A stretch of DNA of 64,000 bases, from the NCBI GenBank assembly GCA_950097015.1, contig CATNEN010000007.1, forward strand, positions 9,673,001-9,737,000, read 5' to 3'. The position numbers were made by a program, and so were the translations under genes. Below the pieces are notes generated by a model. It saw only the letters and a program-made list of their open reading frames with translations. It was not told the origin of the DNA and searched no databases. Origin of the DNA: Macrostomum hystrix. Lineage: Eukaryota; Platyhelminthes; Macrostomidae. Positions 13,901-25,900 of this stretch are shown here, piece after piece. Every line of letters starts with the position of its first letter. Position 1 is the first letter of the stretch.

Positions 13901-16900
13901 TTTGGATGAATAGACGAATCACAACCGAATCTTAACTGAGTTAAAAATACCACCGTGCTCCGTCCAGGTCCTGCAGGGCCCAGGCTCAGACCAATGCATG
14001 TCAGTGATCGAACGACTCAAATTTTCAATGGTTGGTCGTCTGTTCAGATTCCAACCAGTGCAAGTCCAGGGCCGTCTGGCTGGCAAGTTTGAACTGTTCG
14101 GCTGCAATATATCGTCACCAGACATCTCTGAGATCCCAGTCGCAACACTCAGGCCACATCAGCTGATGGTTCGGAGAGCTGCAAACCTGAGTTCTTGGCC
14201 TCCCGGTCCGTCCTCTCTGCTGTGGGGTCCCGAGCTGCTGTCGCTGCCAGTCGATGCTACCGTGCGATTCACTTTCACTGTGCCACATCTGTTGTACGGC
14301 TTTGTAACACAGGGCAACGCTGACTCATATGTAGATAGGTTTGAGCTGCAGTATGGCGCAAGCGATACGGATGTGGCAGTAGATGTGACCCGGTCATTCT
14401 TACCAGACCGTAGCGAGCTCGGCGTTGTAGCTGGGTTCCTCGAGATCAGAGAGGACCTGCCAAAGCCGGTAACCGCGAAATTCGTTCTGCTAAGATCCCT
14501 TCGCGTCTTCGGAGACGGCCAGCTGCGCATCGGCCTTCTCGCTCTGCCGATAGGTGAGTTCATGGAGGCCATTGCAGGATCTGATTCTGTTACCACATTG
14601 TTGCATATGCTGCATGCTATGCTGCATTATTCATAGATTTATTTTCTTCTAAAGGTAGTCTATGTGCCATCGGGGCAAGATGTTACCATACACCTTGTTT
14701 GCTAGAAACTTCAATGCCCTTAAGGGTAAAGAAATATAAGAGCGAGCTTCGTGCTCATGCCAATTTGGAGCTGCTCAAATAACGCCCTTCTTCAATTCAT
14801 AAACCCAAGTACCTTCGTGTCCTTCAAACGTAACACGCATTTTGACTGCTGAATACCGGAAACTCCAGAATGTCCTCCGGTTCCATTCGCTGCGGTTTCT
14901 CAGCTCACTCAGCAGGAGCAGCTGGTGTTGAACTTCGCGCTGGATCGTCCATACTACTTGACCAATCTAAGCATCAGTGCACTGCTTGTGGGCGCCTCAG
15001 CTACTATTCGGCTGACAGTTGGGAACTCCTTGGAAGAACAGGTATTCTGGGATGAAGATTTATTTGCTCCTGGGTCATAGTCAACAGTACAGATTCGCGA
15101 TTTTAGATTATCAGCCTGAGGAGTGGTGCGAATTCCATCTGGCTGAATCGAACCCCGGTCGCTAAGGTTGGCCAGCTGATTGCGAACAAGTCCGAGCTAG
15201 CGGGTCTGAATGTTTCATTCTTCGGTTGCGCTACTGGAGGTGAGACATGGAGCTGTCAATGTTGCTTTGGTCGCAACATGTGTACAGTCTTAATTTAGCT
15301 AAAATTATTTGTTCGATTGTTTTGGCTTGAGTTGTAAAAAAGGATTCTCAATCCAGGCTGTCCGGTGAATTTCTACTACTTCGAGGGTCGCTGTCGCTTC
15401 CATCTGGTCGAAGGAGCCCCGGGTCTGTCACGTCCGGTGGCCGAAAAGCTTTGCGCAAACCTAAGCTGGCACAAACCGGGCGGCCTGTTCCAGCCCAGGA
15501 GCTTCTATGAGTATCCGGTCCTTAAACTGGCCTTTATTGACTGGGATCTGTGAGCGAATAATACTGTATATTCCAAAATCTTCTCGAGTATAATAGTAGA
15601 AAGTATCTGAGATGATTATAGAGCTGGCTCTCTCTTTCATTTGACTCTCCACAATGACTGAAAAGCCTCCCCTCTCCGGTCTTCGAAGTCAATCCTCACA
15701 GCTCCTGACGCCGGCTGACGCCGTGTTTCACATAGCTGCTCGCCTGCAGTCCGGACAATGGGTCTCGGCCGCCAACGAGTCCCTCGACTGGACCCACTGG
15801 AGCATCGGCCAACCAAATTCGTCGGACGAATGCGCCGCGACACGCCTGACGGAGGAGGCCTGGCTGCCGGTGTCCTGCGACAACTTCAAGGCTCAGGTCG
15901 CTTGCCAGACTGATCCCGGTGAGTTGGGACCCCGGGTTCAATTATTCAACTTCCCGAGCAGAAATTCAACCGAAAGTTTTTTAAAACTAAAACAGATGAA
16001 AACCTGCGGCTAAGCTGCCAAAACCCGTACTACAACGTGCTTTACAACACATCAGCAGCTCCTAGGGCGATCAGAAATGTTTCTGACCTTCTTTCTGGTC
16101 TGGCCAGTTGTCAAGCGACTGCATGTGACGGACTGCAGACAGCAATGGGCCGAGTCGCAACCGTCAGCAACGACTCTGCGGGATTAGAGTTGATCTCCGA
16201 TGGCTGCTCCCATTTTATTCAGAAGGTGTGCCGCGGTGAGTGGGGAGAATCTTCATCTCGATGATTAGTACACGAATCGTGCAAATGCTATTTAAACCAA
16301 CAAAGAGTCTGTACACTACCTGAAAATAGGCATGTGTGTGCTCGGAGTCTGTGAAACGAAGCTCTCATTGCTTGTCGCAGAACTGTGATTATAATGAAAT
16401 TCCAGAAACTTGCTGGTCGAGGCTTTTCGATCTGCAGCCGAATGTGTCAGCATCAGTCTCATCTAACGGGACGAGCGGATCAGCACAAGGTGCTGAAATG
16501 CGTTTTAGCACAACGAGCGGCAGTTACGGTTTCTTCAATGGTTATTATATCCAGGTAAAATCCAGCACTGTGATCCTCAGTCGAAATGAATCTGTTATCC
16601 ACCGGGTGCACCATAGCTGCTCATTGCTAAATAATTTTGCAGTTGTCATTCAACCAGCTAATTCGCTTGACGGCTCTAGCTTTCTGTGGTGCGGGAATCA
16701 ATCTGAAAAGTGGAAATGTCGAAGTACTGGCTTACGATATGGTACTGGTGCATTTCTTCGATGGAAAAACAATGGAATGGGCTGTTGCGACTACGGACAA
16801 CGATATTGTACGTTTGCGATACACAAACATGAGTTACATGAGTTTGCGTATCTTTTAAAAATAAGCTAAAAATTATATGCTATCTAACAATAGGCCCTCC

Positions 16901-19900
16901 ATGTGGCTGCACAGCGGAAAAGTCTACTCAATCAGCCTGTGATTCTGAAAATTGCCACCGAAATTGTGACGATGAACTTTCGAGTGTCTCCCAGCAAGTA
17001 CAGCCCAGATTACGCCTTTAAGTATGAGCTTTTTGGATGCGTTGTCACCGGTATAGTTTATGCTTTTGTCATTTTCTTTCAATGTGCAGTACAGTCGCTT
17101 TTCTTCGCCTGCATAACTCTAAATTCATTTTCAGCACCGAATTGCGTTGGCCGCAACAGCACAGAGATCGGATTGGTCAGTGCAGACTGTTTCAACGACT
17201 GGATCGTGGTGTACAAAAACTTTGGCAGCGATTCCGCTATGAACCGCTCCATGGCTGAGTATTTCTACGGCTTCCAATCAGACGGCCTCAGCTGGCTCGG
17301 GCTGAACCCAGTCAGCGAGGCCACCGCCACACAGGACTTCTCTGTTCGCTTCGACGTGTGGCTCTCGGACGGTAGCTTCCGCTACGTGGAGTGCAGCTGG
17401 ATGCGACTCACGCCACCGTTTGATGGTTTCCGGCTGCTTATCGAAGGCTGCTTCAGTGATTTTCGCGAGCAGCGCCTGATTGAGACGCTCAACGGTACCA
17501 GATTTTCCACGTTTGACCACGGTGACTCTCGATCGTGTGCGGCTACCACGGGCAGTGGTTGGTGGTTCAAAGACTGTCTTGGAACCAAGCTCACGGGCTC
17601 CGCACTTGCTAATCGCTCAGACTCTCTGCGTTGGTTCAACTCATCTGGTGGGCAGGTCTTCGTGCGGATCATTCAGAAATCCTATAAACCACCGCGTAAG
17701 TTTAAGCACGTCGAGTTTCAAAAATTTTACGATAATTTTCTATCCAAAGTTAGAAAGTTAAAAAGTTAGAAAGAATCGATCAAATTTTAGCAAGAGCAAT
17801 CGATGAGCAATGCTATTCTGACGTAGCGTGCTCTCTGACTATGAATACGGCCTGCTTGTCACCTGGACCTGTGCTCAACACGAGTTGTCTCTGCCGCTCT
17901 AGTTTTGTTCGTTTGGGCAATCAGTGCGTTCCCGGTAAGGCCAAGTTCAAATCTCTAATAGTTTCGATCGGCACTGATCGCATTCCTAAAATTTTCACAG
18001 GAAACTCATAACGCACAATATCGTGAGAAACTATTTTTCCTATTTCAGTCGTGGACTTAATGGCAATCAACGTATCCATTGTTCAGCCTCTGAGGCCCGT
18101 CATCAGAGCCCAGCCGACTAACTTGACGCTTCGCATGAGCATCGGCTTATCGTCTAAAGCTTTCAGCGGCTCTGTTCGAACGGACTATTCATTCGCCGCT
18201 TTTCTCACTGGAAATGGGGTTAATATGTCGATCAAGCCGTTGCTCACTCCAACAGAAAGCACAAACTCAAGCCAAGAAGTTGGAGAGCTGCGTCAGTTCG
18301 AGATCGTGGTTCCCGTGACTGTTCCAGCTGGAGGAGCCTGCAGGCTGTTCACTCAGGTGTGCGTGGCAGCTGCAGTCGGACCTTCAGCTGGATTCGTTGA
18401 GGAAGACCAGACAAACAATGCTGTGTGCAATGCGATCACTTGCATGTGCCAGCCTGAGCTCAGCGTCTCAGCATCCTTGTCAATAGAAGGGCTGCGAACT
18501 CGCTCAGTTTCGTCTCCCATTTTACTGAACGTTACCCTGCTGTTAAATGCAAACAGTTTTGCACCTGTGGCCTCCGTGCCAGCACCCGATGCAAACTTTG
18601 AGCTCTCGGTACTCTACTCTCCGGTTGATTGCAGTCATAACTCAACCTGCTTGGCTGAGGCAAGAAGTTTTCGATCCAACAAAGAGCAGGTTAGAGATGC
18701 CATACCTCCTGGCGAGCAACTGCATGTGACTGTGTCCAACTCACAGACACTGGGCCTTTTAGACTGCGAGTACTATAGTTTTCTGTGCGTGCATGCCACC
18801 ACAGGTAGCAACGCCAGCCTAACCTTGGCTTTCCCGGACTTGGCAATTGCATGCTCACCCCTTCCGAGAAACTGTACTCCAGGCGCAGACATTGAGCTTG
18901 AGTCCATCGACTTTGCGGTTCTCAACTCGACATGGATTCGAAGATATCCAGCAACTCTGGCGGTTTCTTGTGCTCTGCGCCTCAGAGGTGGCATCCCTGT
19001 AGAAGCCGTGCCTTCTCCGAGAATCAATTTCCAACCTCGAGTGTTTCTGCGTGGATCTGAAAGCTTCTATCCTCAAGTGAGCGACTGTGCCCAAGATGAG
19101 CAGCGCATGGAGCTGGCCTTCAATGTCACTCTAAACTGCCGACTCACATTCAATGTTAGCTTGGAGATGTGTGAGAACCTCACTGATCTGTGCACGGAAG
19201 TCAACGCCAGTCCTAACGCATCTTACACAGAGATGGACATGACCAATAACCTGCGATGTTTGCCATTACAGGGCAATCTATCGTGCTCAGAAGTACCTAT
19301 ACTTAACATTAGCTCTAGTTTATCTAATTCGGTACTAAGACTTGGAGAGAGTTCTACGCTGTCCATCTCCTGGGAGCAGGGCTCCGCAGTAGATGTCGCT
19401 GTGAACGTTAGCAATGGTGCTCACATGACTTGGAACTGGCGGACAGCCGGTCACGTGACCAGTTTCAAGCAACATTCAGTCAGCTGGAACATCAGCTTCG
19501 GAGACGACGTCGGACTTTTCTCACTTAATATCCTAGTAACAAATGGATTTTCATCATGGACAAGAGAATTGAGGGTGGAGGTCATTCCTTACCTACCCGA
19601 CTTCTTGGATTTCAATTTCGATTGCGTAGCGGCACCAACTCCGCTGAACGGCAGCCTCAGGCTTTCAATGCTCCGGGGAGGTCCTAACTCCCACCTAACA
19701 GCCGCATGCAGTGCTCAGCTTCTACAGGAGAGCGAGCTGTATAATTTCACTGCGGATCTTCGACCTGGAAGCACTCAGCAGGAAATCCTGATCTTTGACT
19801 TGACAAGCCAGCCCTTTACTTTAGCGAACATATCATGTTGGAACTCACTGAGCACTGCAAGCAGGACTTTTTACGTAATTTTGCAACAGAACATCAGCGG

Positions 19901-22900
19901 TCTCCAAGCAAATGCAAGTCACGTGGTGGCAACCAACCAAACTCTTTGGCTCACCCTCACCATTGAGCAGGGGAGCCATGTGGACTACCACATTGATTTC
20001 GGCAACGGGACTTCAGCGAAGTTTCCAGATGCACAGCTGCTTGCATGGCAGATGCCTGATACTTTGGCACTGGCTTTCAATCCGCCCGGCAGATACGACC
20101 TCACTGTCGTGGCCACAAACTTTCATACGCATTCAAAAGTTCAATCTTTCAGTGTAATAGTCCAAAATCCAGTCGCCCATCTTGGTATTAAGGTTCCTGA
20201 GTACATTGAGCTTAGTTCTCATGGATATTTGGTGATCAGTCAGGTGGACCCGAGGCCAACGAACGCTACTTGTTCTGTCCGCTTTGGAAATCGGTCTGAG
20301 AATCTCTGCTTCTCTGGTTTTGCTAACACGTCCGTCTCCTGTTCGAGAGCTCTGCTCTACGGCCCAGAACCAGTCAAAGTAACTTGTTGGAATCTCGTTT
20401 CATCTGCAGAGGTCTTGAATGAGAGCTCTCAGTGCCAAGAAGCAATTTCTGGCTTGTCATGGTCAGGCCCTATGACAGTTCTGACAGGAGAGATACTGAA
20501 CTTCAAGGTGAATCTCGATTCTGGAACAAGCGTCCAGTTCAATGTGAACAGCAGTGACGGGCAGTGGATGTCTTTAGAGTACAACAAAACATCCGCCCTT
20601 GCCTTCAACATCAGCGGAAACTACAGTGTGAAGCTGCTCGGCTGGAATGGTGTCAGCAGTCAGTCTGTTCTGGTCGGACCGATAGTGGTGCAGGATGCCG
20701 TCAGGAGCTTGCAGATCGTCCACAATGACAGTGTGCTCTACACTCCAGCGCAGGTGCACTTCACTCTCCGTTGCATGGTGAGCCTTGTCAACCTTCACTG
20801 CGTCTTCAACTGGACAGGACTAGGCACTCGCTATTTGTACGTGCCCGAGATTGGTCCCGACGCGGACTTCTTCATGGTCAATCAGTTTGAAAGAGATGCC
20901 TTGGGGCTCCGCAACTTCACCGTAAACTGCTCAAACCTTGTCTCGTGGCAGCTCCTTCCAATGACAATTGAAATCATTCTTGATGCGGTAAGAATTTCAG
21001 ATTTCCGAACGAACGGCTCCGTGTTGGTTTATAATGCGACAACATTCTTTCTGGAAATCGGGAGATACGGAACCAACGGCTGCTTTATAGTTGACTATGG
21101 TGACTCAAGCTATGAATGCTTTGGAATTGGCGAAGCTTGCAGGCAGTATGCCAGCAACAGGAGCATCCAGTTCAACGAGCTGCCTTACACAAACCTGTCC
21201 ATCTCGTTCACTCATTCGTATCCGGACGTTGGAATTTTCCTAGCAAATGTCTTCGCCTTTAATCACGTCAGCAACGATACGGTCGGAACGCGGGCGGTGG
21301 TGCTGGAACGAATTTGCGGGCCTCCCCACCTGAATTTTTCCTATAAAGGAGAAGTCATATCTCAGGGAGACTCGAAATACCCAATTCTGCTGATGCGCTC
21401 TGAGCAGCTTAGCGTGGAGTCTCAGGTGGAGCTGAACTGCACCAAGACCAGCATCACTGTTCAGCGGTGGCGCATCGAGGACAAGAACGGGCCTCTGTCT
21501 CTGGCCCTAGGAAACTCGTTCACCCTCAGCCTGCCCAATCGAACCCTGTGGTACGGCATGTACAATGTGCTGCTCAACGTGTCCATGTTCGATGTCAACC
21601 CACCTGTGTCCGCTGAATTCAGCTTCTTCCTCAACGTGAGCAAGACTCCACTCACCCTGGAGTTCGCTTCCACCAATGCGTCAGTAGACTACAACGTGAC
21701 TGAGGCTGTCTCTGTCAGCGCTCGCGACTGGGATGTGGAGAAGGACAACCTGACTGGGATGCTGTTCAGATGGCACTGCAGACAGGAGGCAGAAACCAGC
21801 GGCTTTCCCCTTGGACCCACCGAACGAGTCAGCATCCCGAACAGCCAGAGCGCCGCTGTGTTCACGGGATGCTTCGGAAATGGCGCTGGAGTCTTTCTTG
21901 AAGGCCCCAAGCTGAACGAGACGGCCATTAACTCCTGGCACTTCCTGCCGAACAGGTCTTACGTGATTCGGGTGGCTGTCTTCAAGGACACTCGACTCGC
22001 CACTGCAGACCTGCGAGTATTTGTCAGACCACAGAAGGCGGCGCAGATTAGATTGAGGTAAAGATGCGAGCTAGATACGAAAAATAAGAATTACACATTT
22101 TTATTTGCTTTGCATATCTACGAACTATTTTATTCTTCAGATGTGTTCTAAATTGCGGTTACAAAGTGACACCGAATTCGCCTTGGTCCATCAACTCCCA
22201 GTGCTTAGAGAATTGTGGCAATAAGTTTAGCAGTGTCTCATATAAATGGACAATGCACCCTTTTCTCAGTGCTGCTCCAGATGACTTATCGGCCGTGGCT
22301 CACTTCAGTAAGTACGAAAATCAACATTTTACTCTCATGGAATTACTGACACAGTTTCTAACCAATCATTTGTTTTAGGCCCATCAGGTGACACAATCAC
22401 AAGAAGGCCAGACACTCTCCAGATAGGAATCGAGTACCTGGTCAGCGTTTCTGTATCCGGCTTCGCCCAAGAAGGACCCAGCTCGCTGTCAGACCTGCGC
22501 GTCATAAACAGGCCTGCGAGCGGAGGCAGCTGCGACGTTGAGCCAAAACTCGGCACGGCCATGCTCACAAACTTCCGGATTTCCTGCTGGGACTGGCTGG
22601 AGTTCAACGTCACGGAGTCTCGGCTCATTTACGAATATCGAATCCGACCTAAGGGCGAGCAGAGAAGTTTGCTCTTGTTCTACGGGCCTGCTGCCGTCAC
22701 ACCCTGGGTCATCCTGCCCGTCGGGGCCTATCTTCACGGCTACGAGTCGGAGGTAATTCTCAACATTATCGACAGACTGAATGACAGGGCCACCGTTGTC
22801 GTTAACATCACGGTAAGTCGCATATACGAGATACGAGATACTCGTAGATACTTTGGCTCATTTGGGACTCCTTCACTGCTTTTCTTTATCATAAGCACCT

Positions 22901-25900
22901 CTGAAAACTAACCAATGGCAGGTGAACCCGCCACCAATCCCAGCCAATACCCTAATCTCAAATATAACGGCGGTGTTGGATGGCACTGACGACGAGCTGA
23001 CTCAGCACCTGCTGAGCGGCAACCAGCAGGGAGCCTTCACATGCGTGATGTCGCTCTTGTCGGTCATGAATGCAAAAAATGAGGATGCCGAGGGCGCCAA
23101 TTCAACGGCTGCAAAGACTGCAGCTTTCCAGCGAGCAATGTCTGGGGTAGGAGGCAGTGAAAAGTATATTTGTAGCCGCCAGTTAAACTAGAAATTATAA
23201 TATCTTGCTCACTTTTCAGCTTCGAGAAAAGTTAATCGACATTGTGGCAAACTTTTCCGTCAGTTCTCGAGAGGACTTGGAGCAGGTGAACGATGCTCTC
23301 AGAAACTCTGTTCCGGCAGAAAGAGCCAACCAAGTGAACCTGGAGTCACTGGTATGTGCTTTTCACGATTTCGGCCTTTGGTTTTGTAGTTGCTGATTTT
23401 GGTTTTGCGAAGAAACTATTGCATAACTCATCACTTTCAGCTAATGTGCACCTCCAAACTGCATGAGATTTCGGGCAGTTACAGCCAAAATGCCGAGACG
23501 CTGAGTGGGGACCTGCCGCAACTCATCGGAAAAGGTTAAACAAATCATAAGTTCTGCATTTTCCGTGCTTTGTATTCGATGGTTTAGGTCACATAGATGA
23601 TGGTATGCTTAACAATTTCAGACATTGTCCTGACTGGCTCGAACATTTGGCAAGCCATGGATGCTATCCAGAAGAAGGACAGCACTGCTCACAAGAACTG
23701 CTCAAATGCGTCTGCGTCTAGTTGCACAGAGAATATGAATGCTCACATTGTGATTAATTCTGTACTCAAATCGATTAGCTTCGTCACGGACATCCTATTG
23801 AACAGCACGGGAACATACTCGATATCGGACCAATTCATGTCTGCGCAAGGCGTCGCTGTGTTGAACGAAAGTGCCGCAGAATTGTCGTTTAAATCCGATT
23901 TCGGTGACGTCACAGTCCATCAGTCGAACAGCACCTGCCGATACGCGAAGTCTCTATTCTCAAGCAGGGATCCGTACATCTGGCAGAACAGCTCGGTCGA
24001 ATCCGCTGTTCTCATGTTTGAGGCTCGAAATTGCAAGGCCGAAAGTTTGCAGTTCTCACTGGCCACTGGGAAGAATCGCGGTGCTCTCGTGAATGTAACG
24101 CCAACTGACCGCTGGCTGACAGTCTATCACGAAGTCAATGTAACAAAGGCCATGATGCAGGTTACAGTTGAGCCCGTCAAAGCCAGCGAGCCACTCGTCC
24201 TTACCGTGAAGGTAGGCTCGCTGCCAAAACCTACCGACTTTTTCGTGCCCACTGAAAGAGGTTCGTATAGCCTGCCCCAGACCGAAGGCCCCTACTTCAT
24301 CGGAGTGCGCCGCGAGGGCTGTTATCGCGATCCGACCGGAGCAGTGGCGTCGGAGTGCCCTGATCCCAGACTAGTTTACCAGCTTAGCCTAACCGAGTTC
24401 TCGTGTCGCTGGTGGAATTCCAGCCTCGAGCTTTGGCAATCTCTGCCCGCAGAGTTGTGCAGTCTTAACAGCAACCTTACCGCTCCTGACAGGCCATTCT
24501 TCACCAGTCGACTACTAGGCAGTCTCGGAGTTGGTGTGAACATTGTGCCGAACACGATAGATTTTGGCCACCTGTTTGAGAATTGGCAAGGCAAGCTTGC
24601 CGACGCGCGTGCTGTGCTGGCCACTTTAGTTGTGCTTTGGGTCACCTTCATTCCCATTGCTTTGTGGCTACGGCGCCTCGATGGCGAGGACAACGTGCGG
24701 GTGAGTTTGAGTTTGACTTGGATTTCGAGCAATGGAGCTAAGATAATAGATTTTCTAGCTCTAATATGCACACTTCCCACTTCAGTTCTCATACCTGCGA
24801 CTAAAAGACGACCGGTTTAAACCGTTTGCTTATCTCCTGGACGTCTTCACGGATGGAGGAACCGGCGGTGGCACCGCAGGCTTGCCGCTGATAAGTCTTT
24901 GCGGAGAGTGGGGCTGGGAGATCTGCCGTCAATTGTGCGATGGGCTTCGAGAGGTTAGAAAACGTCTTTAATAAGTGCTATCAAAGAGCTACATTATTCC
25001 TTTCCGATGCGATTCCTAACAATTTTTTAGAACTTTCGCAGTGGAGACGTCAATCACTTCCTACTGACAGCTGGTCAGCATTTGGGAGATCTTCTAAGCA
25101 TTCGACTGGCGTTGTATGGCGACAATCAAACTCAGCCGTGGAAACCCCGCAGGATTGTCGTCACGGATCTGCACTTTGGATCCAGGTGGGAATTGAAAGA
25201 CTGATTTGTTTTTTGGAGCCACTTAAATAAGCCGGGGATAATTTCGCCGAATTTCACCTGCCGCACTGCAGATACGTTTTCATTCCGGCCGACCTAGTCG
25301 AGCCCAACAGAGACTCGGTGGGCGTCAGCCTGGCCACAGCTGAGCAGCTTGAGCTGCAGCCAGGCTTCATCAGGACCAACCTGATGCGCAAGTTTCAAGA
25401 CGATCACCTGTGGATGTCAGTCGTAGAGCGCAAGACGAATACGAATTTCAACCGGCTGCAACGGTTCAGCGCGTGCTTCAGCCTGCTGTTCCTGACCATG
25501 CTGGCGAACGCCATGTTCTACGGCTTGGGAACGGCTGCACCCACAGCTAGCGACTCCATCATGGTCGGTCCGGTCAGCTTCTCGGCCAATGCGGTTATTA
25601 TATCGGTCCTTGGCGCCCTTATTGTTTTTCCACCTTCCATTTTGATCACATTCTTGTTCATGAAGTCGAAGCTAAGGTTGCCACAACCCTCAAGCCTGAC
25701 TTACTGGTGGAAACTGTACAGAGCTGAAAAGGACGACGTGGTAAAAAATGCAGACCCTCCAGATCCCGTAAGTTGCACATTTCACGGAAAAAATTCACAT
25801 CTAATTGATTTCAGCCTTTCGCATACAAAACTGAACATTTTAAGCTGGACATTGTGATCCGGTCGAGAAACCTGTCCGACAACCCAGCGTCAACACCAAT

